A model generated the notes under the pieces. It saw only the letters and a program-made list of their open reading frames with translations, was not told the DNA's origin and searched no databases. A stretch of DNA of 64,000 nucleotides from ATZT02 sp038145175 (GTDB lineage: Bacteria > Actinomycetota > Actinomycetes > S36-B12 > UBA5976): assembly GCA_038145175.1 (NCBI GenBank), contig JAYQPE010000003.1:62001-126000 (forward strand). Direction: 5' to 3'. Below, piece after piece: positions 27,945-35,934 of this stretch. Position numbers and translations under genes: made by a program. The first letter of the stretch is position 1. Each line of letters begins with the position of its first letter.

Positions 27945-28900
27945 GCTGCAACTCCAATTCTTTGTATCGCTCTCAGTTTTACTGAAGTTGCTCTAGGATT
28001 AGCTGCTATTTCTTTTTGAGTTGCATTTTCAGCTTTTTTGTTTACTAAAATAAAGTCTTTTTCTTTACTTTTTAAGGGAATTGGTAAACCTGGTAATAAA
28101 TCAGTTGTTGCAGTATTTTCTCTAAATATATTTTTTACAATTCGATCTTCTAAAGATTGATAAGAAAGAACAATTAAGCGCCCGTCTTTAGCCAATGAAT
28201 TGAGTGCTTGAGGAATGGCCTTTTCTAAAATTTCTAACTCATTATTCACAGCTATCCTCAAGGCTTGAAAAGTGCGTTTGGCAGGATTTCCACCTGTTCT
28301 TCTTGCTGGGGCTGGAATACAAGATTTAATAATCTCTACTAGTTCAAAAGTAGTTTCTATTTTTTTTATTTGTCTTTGTTTAACTATTGAATTAGCAATT
28401 CTTGAAGCAAATTTTTCTTCACCAAATTCAAAAATAATTTTAGTTAATGCTTTAGCATCATAATTATTAATAATGTAGTCTGCTGTTAATTCTTGATTTT
28501 GATTCATTCGCATATCAAGATTGGTATTTTGGGCGTAGGAAAAACCCCTATTTGATTCATCCAGTTGTATTGAAGAAACACCTAAATCAAATAAAAATGC
28601 ATTTACTTTTAATTCTTTAAGAGTTTTTTCTATTGCATCGAATGTGTCATTAACAAAATTAATACGATCTTGATATTTCTCAAGTCTTAACTTGGCTCGA
28701 TTTAATGCGATTGGATCTCGATCAAACCCAATTACTTTTAAATTAGAAAATCTATTTAATAGAGCCTCCGTGTGTCCTGCTAAGCCTAAAGTGGCATCAA
28801 CAAAAATTGGATTTGAGATGGAAAGACAAGGAGTAAAGATTTCAACAACACGATCCAGCATTACTGGAATATGTTGTTCAACTAATGACTTTTCAGTCAC
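27941..28900 (-). CDS. rsmH: 16S rRNA m4C1402 methyltransferase RsmH (MraW)
   Basis: SAM-dependent N4-methylation of C1402 in 16S rRNA. Motifs include EQHIPVMLDRVVEIF at the N-terminus, DATLGLAGHTEALL (SAM-binding, about 35-48), GFDRDPIAL, FLFDLGVSS, and RTGGNPAKRTFQALRIAVN in the C-terminal half. The start is GTG, preceded by AAGGGGAA. It is preceded on the same strand by the conserved RNA element at 28954-29020 and by mraZ. Confidence 0.96.
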   Translation of the reverse strand: MTEKSLVEQHIPVMLDRVVEIFTPCLSISNPIFVDATLGLAGHTEALLNRFSNLKVIGFDRDPIALNRAKLRLEKYQDRINFVNDTFDAIEKTLKELKVNAFLFDLGVSSIQLDESNRGFSYAQNTNLDMRMNQNQELTADYIINNYDAKALTKIIFEFGEEKFASRIANSIVKQRQIKKIETTFELVEIIKSCIPAPARRTGGNPAKRTFQALRIAVNNELEILEKAIPQALNSLAKDGRLIVLSYQSLEDRIVKNIFRENTATTDLLPGLPIPLKSKEKDFILVNKKAENATQKEIAANPRATSVKLRAIQRIGVAA

Positions 28901-28952
28901 TTATATTCCCCTTCCCCCAATATCGTTTTCGGTTTTTTGCGTTTAACCGAGG

Positions 28953-29020
28953 TCCCTCTCTGCAAACATTGCTTCCGGCTTCGGGGAAGAAAGTCGGTGG
29001 ACACTATTTGCAGAGAGAGG
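28953..29020 (-). ncRNA. mraW RNA motif (structured leader upstream of rsmH)
   Basis: Between mraZ and rsmH the minus strand folds into an outer helix of 11 perfect pairs (28956-28966 with 29007-29017), extendable to 13 with one bulge. This closes a 40-nt loop with an inner helix CTTCC/GGAAG (28985-28989 with 28972-28976), read on the minus strand as CTTCCCCGAAGCCGGAAG. Known: an actinobacterial conserved RNA called the mraW motif lies exactly upstream of mraW/rsmH. I assign this element to it from position and the CTTCCCC...GGAAG core, from memory of the motif. It may control expression of the downstream dcw genes. The mechanism is not known. Confidence 0.6.
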
Positions 29021-29058
29021 CCTCAAGCCAAACGAAAAATCGTTTTACTTTTTAGCTT

Positions 29059-29490
29059 CTAGAAAATTCCTGGCACCACCTCTTCTTGAGTTGAAGCAAA
29101 TTTCGGTTCTGCTTCTGATAAATACGTGTTCCAAAGTTTTGGATCCCAAATTTCAACTGTGGTATCTGCACCAACCACAATTACGTCTCTGCTTAATTGC
29201 GCATAATCTCTTAAGGTGGCAGGCAAAGTTATTCGACCTTGCTTATCTATTTGTTCATCAAACGCACTTGAGAAGAAAACTCTTAAATAACTTCTTACTC
29301 GAGCATCATTTCTTGATGCTTCTCTAATTTTCTGGGCATAAAGTTGGAATTCACTTAAGGGCCACATCACGATTGATAAGTCTTGACCTTTAGTTAGTAC
29401 AACATCTGACGAAAAACCATCACGAAATTTTGCTGGAAGCACCAAACGGCCTTTGTCATCTAGACGTGGCTCGTGCGTACCTAAAAACAT
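29059..29490 (-). CDS. mraZ: Transcriptional regulator MraZ
   Basis: AbrB-like DNA-binding protein that controls the dcw operon it heads. The 143 residues carry two SpoVT-AbrB-like repeats: MFLGTHEPRLDDKGRLVLPAKFRD (start region) and EQIDKQGRITLPATLRDYA (about 79-97). These contain the paired DxKGRxxLP motifs typical of the family. AGGGGAG five bases before the ATG supports the start. It is followed by the mraW RNA element and rsmH. Confidence 0.96.
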   Translation of the reverse strand: MFLGTHEPRLDDKGRLVLPAKFRDGFSSDVVLTKGQDLSIVMWPLSEFQLYAQKIREASRNDARVRSYLRVFFSSAFDEQIDKQGRITLPATLRDYAQLSRDVIVVGADTTVEIWDPKLWNTYLSEAEPKFASTQEEVVPGIF

Positions 29491-29572
29491 TGGGACTCCC
29501 CTTAGTCATTCCCCTAGTCCTCAACCTCGTCCCAAGTTGAGTAACTCCAACCCTCCACAGGCTGTTTTGACC

Positions 29573-29613
29573 ACAATACTCCCTTTTCCTCCAAAATCAA
29601 CCCCCTGCCCCCA
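29573..29613 (-). promoter_or_regulatory. Candidate mraZ/dcw promoter with adjacent G-run boxes
   Basis: On the minus strand TTGATT (29600-29595) and TATTGT (29578-29573) are separated by 16 bp and would start transcription about 75 nt upstream of the mraZ ATG. Immediately upstream is TGGGGGCAGGGGG (29613-29601), two G-runs 8 bp apart. MraZ proteins elsewhere bind direct repeats of TGGG/GTGGG-type boxes, so this pair is a candidate operator. Both assignments are by eye. Confidence 0.4.
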
Positions 29614-29701
29614 TATTTTTAGTGATTTCCTCCACTATTGACCAAGGGTTTTTGCCTGCTGCCCAGGAAATTGAGCCATGCTAGACGCCTAGTATTAAGC
29701 G

Positions 29702-30463
29702 ATGGCTACTAGAACCAACAAAATTGCTCAAAGAAATGCTGGTTATGCACTTCATGTGTTTACCGCTAGTGGCGCAGTTTTTGGAATGCTTGCTCTACAA
29801 GCTGTTATTGATAACAAAATTCGAGAAGCACTTATTTGGCTTTTAGTGTGTCAAGTTTTAGATGGAATTGATGGACCCATCGCTAGAAAATTAGATGTGG
29901 TAATTCATGCTCCATGGTTAAGTGGTGAAGTTTTAGATCAAATTGTCGATTATTTTACCTATGTTGTAGTGCCCGTAGCTTTTTTAATGCATTTAAATAT
30001 GGTTCCTCAACAATATGAAACATTTGTTGCAGGATTAATTCTTTTATCGTGTGCAATTTGGTGGGCTAGAAACGACAACAAAACAGATGATTCATGGTTT
30101 GTAGGTTTTCCATGTATGTGGAATTTAGTAGTTATAACATTTTTACTGTTAAAAACTCCGCCAATTCAAGTGATGTTAATTTCAATTGTATTATGCGCTT
30201 TACAACTTACAAATATTAAATTTCCTCATCCTGTAAGAGTTACTATATTAAGACCAATATCTTTATCACTTTCAGTAATTTATTTAATTGGAATTGCAGT
30301 TTTATCTTGGAATTACACTTACCCTACTCAAGATCCCAGTTTATTAACTAAGTTTATTTTGTTAGCATTGCCAGTTTATGTTTCATTACTTGCAATATGG
30401 AAAACCTGGCTTGTGATAGAAAAACCCTTGAAAACAAAGAAAAAAATTAAGTCTAGAAAGTAA
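29702..30463 (+). CDS. pcs: Probable phosphatidylcholine synthase (CDP-DAG--choline)
   Basis: CDP-alcohol phosphatidyltransferase with about seven or eight membrane helices. The active-site motif is DG(x2)AR(x12)G(x3)D(x3)D with residues D57, G58, A61, R62, G75, D79 and D83. The 12-residue spacer, instead of the usual 8, is the known hallmark of bacterial phosphatidylcholine synthases. The N-terminal GYALHVFTASGAVFGMLAL (14-32) also matches them, and length 253 fits. It would condense choline with CDP-diacylglycerol. No Shine-Dalgarno is visible. TAGTAT at 29690-29695 lies six bases before the ATG, suggesting a leaderless transcript. Confidence 0.78.
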   Translation: MATRTNKIAQRNAGYALHVFTASGAVFGMLALQAVIDNKIREALIWLLVCQVLDGIDGPIARKLDVVIHAPWLSGEVLDQIVDYFTYVVVPVAFLMHLNMVPQQYETFVAGLILLSCAIWWARNDNKTDDSWFVGFPCMWNLVVITFLLLKTPPIQVMLISIVLCALQLTNIKFPHPVRVTILRPISLSLSVIYLIGIAVLSWNYTYPTQDPSLLTKFILLALPVYVSLLAIWKTWLVIEKPLKTKKKIKSRK

Positions 30464-30468
30464 TATTA

Positions 30469-30666
30469 GTGAAAAGAATTAGCAGAATTCTTTCTTATAT
30501 TTTTATAGGTTTAACAATTACTTTAATGATTATTTACAATTCAATTGGTTCAAAAGTTAATTCAAATGGTGTTTTAGAAGAGCCATTTTATTTGATTCCA
30601 CTTGCTTACACAAGTTTTATTTTGGGGATTATTTTTTTAGTAATATCTTTACTAAAACGAAATTAA
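30469..30666 (+). CDS. Small two-helix membrane protein (DUF3955-like)
   Basis: A 65-residue protein starting at GTG, 5 bp after the pcs stop. Two hydrophobic helices (about 6-25 and 41-61) flank a short polar loop with NGVLEEPFYLIP. The loop motif, an acidic-EPF-LIP block between two helices, resembles the DUF3955 family; this is from memory and tentative. Function unknown. It probably shares the pcs transcript. Its stop overlaps the convergent DUF3040 gene. Confidence 0.6.
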   Translation: MKRISRILSYIFIGLTITLMIIYNSIGSKVNSNGVLEEPFYLIPLAYTSFILGIIFLVISLLKRN

Positions 30667-31046
30667 ATTCCACCATCTCTTCGTTGTTGCCAACGTTCTT
30701 CCAACTTTGACATGAAATTAGAGTTTTTTGCTCGATTTTTTACTTTTTTAGGAGTTGGGGTGGCAGCTGAGACCGGTTCTTGAAGCCCGCGAGCAATAAA
30801 AACTAAACCTGTAAGCACTAGTAAGAACCCAGGAATGCCAATAAAAACTATTTTTGTAACAACTGCTGAGAAAACTAAAGCAATTCCTGCAAGCAGGGCA
30901 AAAAGTCCCATGATGACATGACGGCGTTCCCCCGGGGCAATGGTTAGTCCAGAACGCCTTAAGGTTGAGGCAAATTTTGGATCTTCTGCATAAAGAGCTT
31001 TTTCCATTTGTTCAAGCAGTTTTTGCTCACGGTCAGATAAGGCCAT
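30663..31046 (-). CDS. DUF3040 membrane protein
   Basis: Actinobacteria-specific small membrane protein. The N-terminus MALSDREQKLLEQMEKALYAEDPKFA is the family hallmark (seen here over residues 1-26). Two helices follow (about 44-62 and 66-86) and a basic, disordered tail ends at residue 127. Function is unknown; relatives often sit near dcw or mraZ. It lies 105 bp downstream of dinB on the same strand. Confidence 0.88.
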   Translation of the reverse strand: MALSDREQKLLEQMEKALYAEDPKFASTLRRSGLTIAPGERRHVIMGLFALLAGIALVFSAVVTKIVFIGIPGFLLVLTGLVFIARGLQEPVSAATPTPKKVKNRAKNSNFMSKLEERWQQRRDGGI

Positions 31047-31151
31047 AGTTAAAGATCACCACTTCCCCGACTGTTGAATCTTCCTAATTTAAGAATACGA
31101 CTTTTGTGCCTAAGTGCAATATTCAGGACCGTGGATTCCCAGGTGGCTTTT

Positions 31152-32366
31152 CTACTCAATAAGGCGTGCAGGTTTGATGGCTTCATCCCCAAAACGGGCA
31201 TTTGCCTTATCGCTTGCTTTATCAATTTCTCTCCACCCTTTTTCGCTCTCTCCAAGAATTAGTTGTCGATTAGCTTGTTCTTCTTCCACCAGTTTTTCTA
31301 CCCTTACCCCAACAAGGCGCACTCTGACTTGATCAAGTTTTAACCCTTCGAAAAGTGATTTGGCAACTTCATATATTTCTTTTGCTACATCTGTGGGGTC
31401 AAGCAAGGTCTTAGATCTAGTAATGGTTGAAAAGTTTGAAAATCTCACTTTTAAAGTAATGGTTCGACCCATTAAACCGGCTTGACGAAGTCGCGCAGCT
31501 ACTTTTTCACTAAGTCTTAGAACTTCCCGAAGAATATCTTCTGCTTGATCTAAATCTTTTGAAAAAGTTTCTTCATTTCCCACACTTTTTTCAAGTTCAT
31601 TGGTTTCAACGCTTCGCTCATCTTTTCCCCAAGACAATTCGTATAAATGTTCCGCAATTCCATCACCGAGTGCTCTTTTCAATGTTTTAAGTGAAAGATG
31701 GGCAATATCTGAAACTTTAAATAGCCCTAATCTTTTTAAAATTTCTTCAGTTTTTCCCCCGACTCCCCAAAGTGCACCTACTGGTAGTGGGTGAAGAAAA
31801 TCAATTACTTCTTTTGGACTTACCACTAACAATCCGTCAGGTTTAGCTCTGGTTGAGGCAAGTTTGGCAATAAATTTAGTTGGAGCTATTCCTACTGAAC
31901 AAGTTATGTTTTCTTCTTGAAAAACTTTTTCTCTTAATTTCTTTCCAATTTCAATGGGAGTTCCTAGCAGCTTTCTAGATCCTGAAACATCTAGAAATGC
32001 TTCATCAACGCTTAATGGTTCAACTAGTGGAGTAAAAGATAAATATATTTCTTGTAATTTTTCAGAAACTTCAGAATATTTTTCATGATTTGGTTCGATA
32101 AATATGGCTTTAGGACATCTTCTTAAAGCTTCTGTCATCGACATTGCTGCATGGATGCCAAACTTTCTTGCCTCATAAGTGGCTGAAGTAACAACTCCTC
32201 TTCCACCTGAGTGACCTACCACTACTGGCAGTCCTTTTAATTCAGGTCTATCTCGAAGTTCTACTGAAGCAAAAAATGCATCCATGTCAACGTGCAAAAT
32301 ATTTGACTCAGAATCATCACCTGATAATTCAATGTGTGGAAGTTTTAAAACTTGACGATGAGTCAT
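31152..32366 (-). CDS. dinB: DNA polymerase IV (Y-family)
   Basis: Translesion polymerase. Catalytic acidic residues are in HVDMDAFFASVE (about 25-36) and LSVDEAFLDVSG (about 124-135), so the enzyme looks active and is not an ImuB-type pseudo-polymerase. Helix-hairpin-helix and little-finger domains follow to residue 404. It begins 3 bp after the stop of the dnaE2-like gene. Both lie downstream of a LexA box at 35945-35960, so SOS induction is likely. The dinB/dnaE pairing occurs in other Actinobacteria. Confidence 0.95.
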   Translation of the reverse strand: MTHRQVLKLPHIELSGDDSESNILHVDMDAFFASVELRDRPELKGLPVVVGHSGGRGVVTSATYEARKFGIHAAMSMTEALRRCPKAIFIEPNHEKYSEVSEKLQEIYLSFTPLVEPLSVDEAFLDVSGSRKLLGTPIEIGKKLREKVFQEENITCSVGIAPTKFIAKLASTRAKPDGLLVVSPKEVIDFLHPLPVGALWGVGGKTEEILKRLGLFKVSDIAHLSLKTLKRALGDGIAEHLYELSWGKDERSVETNELEKSVGNEETFSKDLDQAEDILREVLRLSEKVAARLRQAGLMGRTITLKVRFSNFSTITRSKTLLDPTDVAKEIYEVAKSLFEGLKLDQVRVRLVGVRVEKLVEEEQANRQLILGESEKGWREIDKASDKANARFGDEAIKPARLIE

Positions 32367-32369
32367 ATT

Positions 32370-35300
32370 TTATATTCTTCCTATTTTTTGATCATTTAAA
32401 GTTCTTTTTTCTAAAGACACACCGCCTGATTTATAGTGATACTTGTTATTTCTGGGTTTAAAACTTAAATCAATAAATCTTTTTACTTCTGCTATTCCAT
32501 ATTTTTGATACATACTGTGGATTTGTGATAAATCCCAACATCCTGTGGCTTTAATAGAAATTCCTCTTGGTCCAGTTTTTCTTAAATTACCTCTAACTAA
32601 AAGTAGTAATGAGTTATAGATTGTTGCTGCATAACTAGTTTGAGCATCTTCAAAAAAGGCAGCATCGCTAGGACCTGTTGGGTCATCAAGTGTTAAAAAA
32701 ATAACTCTTTTACCACTTCTTATTGGTGGTGTTTGCGTAGTTACTTTTACTCCTGCCACAAAAACTTCTGAACCACTATTGAGAGAAAAAAGCATTTTTG
32801 AAGGAGTCACACCAAATTCTTTAAAAAATGGAATAAAAGATTCTGCTAAATGACTACTAGCATCTATTCCTAATACTTTTAACTCATTAACGATATTTTC
32901 ATTTTTTGTAAAATCTGGTAGTCCTGAAGCTACGTTTTTATCAGTGGTAGAAACATCTAAAACTAGTTGATTAGTAATTACTCCAAGATTGTGCTCTAAA
33001 TCAGATAATTGCAATAAAAGATCTCTTCTATTTAAATTACTTGGAATTAAAGAATCAAATCCTCCAGCTAGAATTATGTTTTCAGTGACATCTTTAGAAA
33101 CTTGTGCTCTTTGCCAAAAATCTGCCAAGCTTTTATAAGGTCTGTTTTTTATAATTCTTTCTATCTCTTCATAACTTATTGATTTAACGTCAAGTAAAGA
33201 TAGTCTTATTCCATATCTTTTATCTATTTTTTCAACTTTGTATGAAGAATCTGATTTATTAATATCTAAGGCAAGTAATTCAATTCCAAAATTTTTTGCA
33301 TCATTTGCAATAAGTCTTTTTGGATACATTCCAGGATCATGGGTTAAAACTCCTGCTAAAAATGCTGCTGGATGATGTGTTTTAAGCCAAGCTGATTGAT
33401 AAGTGGGAAAAGCAAAAGCAGCAGAGTGTGCTTTGCAAAAGCCAAAGGAGGCAAAAGCTTTTAAGATTTGCCATATGTAATTTATTAAGTCATTGGAGTA
33501 TTTAAGTTTTCTAGCTTTTTCAATAAACCATTCTTCAACTTCGTTTTGTCCTTCTTCAAAACCCATGCTTCTTCTTTTTTCATCAGCCAAAGCTAAGGAG
33601 CATCCAGTCATAGTGCTAATGATTTTTATAACTTGTTCATGAAAAACCACAACTCCACTGGTTTCTTTCAAAATTGGATCAAGTTTTTCATGCAAAAAAG
33701 GATAAGGCTTTCTTTTTTGTCTAACCTCTAAAAATGGAGTAATCATGTCAGATTTAATAGGGCCTGGGCGAAAAAGCGAAATATCAATTATTAGATCGTT
33801 GAAGCTTTGAGGACCAAATTTGCCGATTAATTCTCTTTGCCCAGGAGACTCTATTTGAAAGCAGCCTAAAGTTTTAGTTGATTGAATTAAGTGAAATGTT
33901 TTTTGATCTTCTAACGATATTTCATCAAGATCAACGTCTAAATTATCAACTCTTTTAATTTCAGAAATCGAATAAGCCATCGCCGATTGCATTCGAATAC
34001 CTAAAACATCTAATTTCAAAAATCCCATTAATTCAACATCATCTTTATCAAACTGACTCATCGCAAAACCTGAAGCGCTATATTCAACAGGGGTTCTATC
34101 TAGTAGAGATTTATCAGACAAAATAACTCCGCAAGGATGCATTGCTAGATGTCTTGGCAATCCATCAAGTTTTTCAACTAAATCAAGGTATAGATCTAAA
34201 TTTCCTTGTGAGAATAATTTGGCAAAAGAACTTTTATTTAATTCTGGTAATTGTTGTAATACTTTTTTTGCTTTTCTTGCACTTACTCGAGGAAATGCTT
34301 TAGCAAAAGCATCAATTTCTGAAATCGGCATACCAAGAGCTGCCCCTACATCTCTTATGGCATGTCTTACTCGATAAGTCTCACGCATAGAAATACAAGC
34401 AACTCTTTCATTACCAAATCTTTTATAAATTGCCTCATAAATCTCTAATCTTCGAGCTGATTCAACATCTATATCGATATCGGGTAAAGCACTTCTTAAA
34501 GGTGATAAAAACCTTTCCATTACTAATCCATATTTAATAGGATCTAAATTAGAAATTCCTAACAAGTAATTAACTAAACTTCCTGCTCCAGATCCTCTTG
34601 CCGCTACTCTAATTCTTTTTTCTTTAATTAAATTAACAACTTCAGCAACTGTTAAAAAGTATCCAGAAAAATTTAAACTATTAATAACATCTAATTCCTC
34701 TTTTAACCTATCTTGATATTTATTTCTATTTTCAAGATTTAAACTAACTAACGCTAATTGACATTTGTTATATAAAGCTTTTACTGAATCACTGTTAATT
34801 TCATTTAAAACTAAATCAGTTTCTGGGACATTAATAGATCCGATGCCTAAATCTCTAGCCGGATCTAGGCTACATTCATTTGCTACTTCTTCACTAAATT
34901 TTAAAAGTAATTGGCCTACTTCAATGCTGCTTAAATATTTTCCAATATTAAAAGCTATTTGATACATATCTTGAGTTGATTTTAAATATGCAGAGCCTCG
35001 AAAGTGTCTTACCTGATCAAAATTTAATTGTTTTTTAGTTTCAATTGATTCAAGCAGCTCTGTAACAATTGCATCTTCTGCTTTTATATATCTTGTAGCA
35101 TTTGTTAAAACTGCTCTTAATTGATTATCTCTAGCAAAAGTAACCATTTTGGCTGCTGAAGTAATCGAATACTTTGGATCGACAACTTTATGTAAATTTG
35201 AATGGGAAACTACTTCAATTATTAAGTCTTGTTTATCAACATGTTCTAGCCAACTATTTAAAAGATGTAGTGCTAAATCGTTTCTATTTCTAATAATATT

Positions 35301-35702
35301 TTGCCCAATATCAGAATTTACTCCTAAGATTGCTACAAGGTTTCCTTTCTTCATCTTTTCCCATAGATATGAAATATCTAGTTTTGGCTTTCCTCTTTCT
35401 TTTTCATGAGCTTTACTTACTAAATGACATAGATCCCTAAAACCATTTTTCCCGCGAGCAAGAACTAAAACTCTTGATTTACCTAAATTAAAGTCAACTC
35501 CAATAATTGGAGTTATGGAATTTGCTAAACAGTGTTGAACAAAATTTATTGCTCCAGACAATGTATCTTGATCAGTTATTGCAATTTTTGAAAAATTAAG
35601 TAATTTTGCTTGTTTCACAATTTTTTCAGGCATGCCACTGGCATAACGAAGTGAATATGCTGAAGAAACATTTAAATGGGTAAAGGTTCTTTTCAAGTGC
35701 AA
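32370..35702 (-). CDS. dnaE2: DNA polymerase III alpha subunit, DnaE2-like
   Basis: C-family polymerase of 1110 residues. The polymerase aspartates are in PDIDID (407-412) and KLDVLG (about 560). A C-terminal OB-fold region contains VAGVKVTTQTPP and a TGPRGIS segment, as in the second, non-replicative actinobacterial DnaE. The N-terminal PHP domain is degenerate: HLNVSSAYS (9-17) replaces the metal-binding HxH. The start is TTG with GAGGAG eight bases upstream. It is paired with dinB and lies 234 bp downstream of a LexA box palindrome. The replicative DnaE1 is not in the window, so a damage-tolerance role is inferred. Confidence 0.85.
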   Translation of the reverse strand: MHLKRTFTHLNVSSAYSLRYASGMPEKIVKQAKLLNFSKIAITDQDTLSGAINFVQHCLANSITPIIGVDFNLGKSRVLVLARGKNGFRDLCHLVSKAHEKERGKPKLDISYLWEKMKKGNLVAILGVNSDIGQNIIRNRNDLALHLLNSWLEHVDKQDLIIEVVSHSNLHKVVDPKYSITSAAKMVTFARDNQLRAVLTNATRYIKAEDAIVTELLESIETKKQLNFDQVRHFRGSAYLKSTQDMYQIAFNIGKYLSSIEVGQLLLKFSEEVANECSLDPARDLGIGSINVPETDLVLNEINSDSVKALYNKCQLALVSLNLENRNKYQDRLKEELDVINSLNFSGYFLTVAEVVNLIKEKRIRVAARGSGAGSLVNYLLGISNLDPIKYGLVMERFLSPLRSALPDIDIDVESARRLEIYEAIYKRFGNERVACISMRETYRVRHAIRDVGAALGMPISEIDAFAKAFPRVSARKAKKVLQQLPELNKSSFAKLFSQGNLDLYLDLVEKLDGLPRHLAMHPCGVILSDKSLLDRTPVEYSASGFAMSQFDKDDVELMGFLKLDVLGIRMQSAMAYSISEIKRVDNLDVDLDEISLEDQKTFHLIQSTKTLGCFQIESPGQRELIGKFGPQSFNDLIIDISLFRPGPIKSDMITPFLEVRQKRKPYPFLHEKLDPILKETSGVVVFHEQVIKIISTMTGCSLALADEKRRSMGFEEGQNEVEEWFIEKARKLKYSNDLINYIWQILKAFASFGFCKAHSAAFAFPTYQSAWLKTHHPAAFLAGVLTHDPGMYPKRLIANDAKNFGIELLALDINKSDSSYKVEKIDKRYGIRLSLLDVKSISYEEIERIIKNRPYKSLADFWQRAQVSKDVTENIILAGGFDSLIPSNLNRRDLLLQLSDLEHNLGVITNQLVLDVSTTDKNVASGLPDFTKNENIVNELKVLGIDASSHLAESFIPFFKEFGVTPSKMLFSLNSGSEVFVAGVKVTTQTPPIRSGKRVIFLTLDDPTGPSDAAFFEDAQTSYAATIYNSLLLLVRGNLRKTGPRGISIKATGCWDLSQIHSMYQKYGIAEVKRFIDLSFKPRNNKYHYKSGGVSLEKRTLNDQKIGRI

Positions 35703-35751
35703 CTTAAAAACTCCTCAACTTTTTTTACAAAAGTCGGAGGAAGACGACTTA

Positions 35752-35834
35752 AAAACCAACCTAAGGACGTTTGGCTTCCCTATTAAAAAAGCTTCCCCGC
35801 AAGTTTTAACAAAGAAGCCAAACGATGTGGTTTT
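35752..35834. other. Composite long stem-loop
   Basis: Two perfect helices stack. The outer one is AAAACCA/TGGTTTT (35752-35758 with 35828-35834) and the inner one CGTTTGGCTTC/GAAGCCAAACG (35768-35778 with 35814-35824). A 9/3-nt internal loop separates them and the apical loop is 35 nt. On the plus strand the outer helix runs into TTTTAACTTTTTT and could terminate transcription. On the minus strand a TTTTT tract follows as well. The transcribed strand cannot be decided from sequence alone. Confidence 0.5.
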
Positions 35835-35848
35835 AACTTTTTTAAGCA

Positions 35849-35930
35849 AAATGGCGATTTAGGGGTCAATCGCCATTTAACTTAATTTTTAGTGATCAAG
35901 CTTTAAAGGGTATTTAGGGGAAAATACCTT
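35849..35930 (-). ncRNA. Candidate twin-hairpin small RNA with C-rich loops (6C-like)
   Basis: Two hairpins: 35907-35930 (7 perfect pairs, loop 35916-35921) and 35849-35878 (11 perfect pairs, loop 35860-35867). Read on the minus strand both contain CCCCTAAAT at the same place, loop into 3' arm. Actinobacterial 6C RNA is known for two hairpins with C-rich loops, and work in Corynebacterium linked it to the SOS response (from memory). Here a LexA box lies just upstream on this strand. Against it: only four Cs per loop, and in the 35907-35930 hairpin an outer pair is G-U on the plus strand but A-C on the minus strand, which mildly favours the other strand. Confidence 0.32.
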
Positions 35931-35934
35931 GGTT

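Noticed and set aside
31049..31255. 68-codon minus-strand ORF at the 3' end of dinB
   Set aside because: It lies mostly in another frame of dinB, has no recognisable motif or ribosome site, and is compositionally like a shadow frame.
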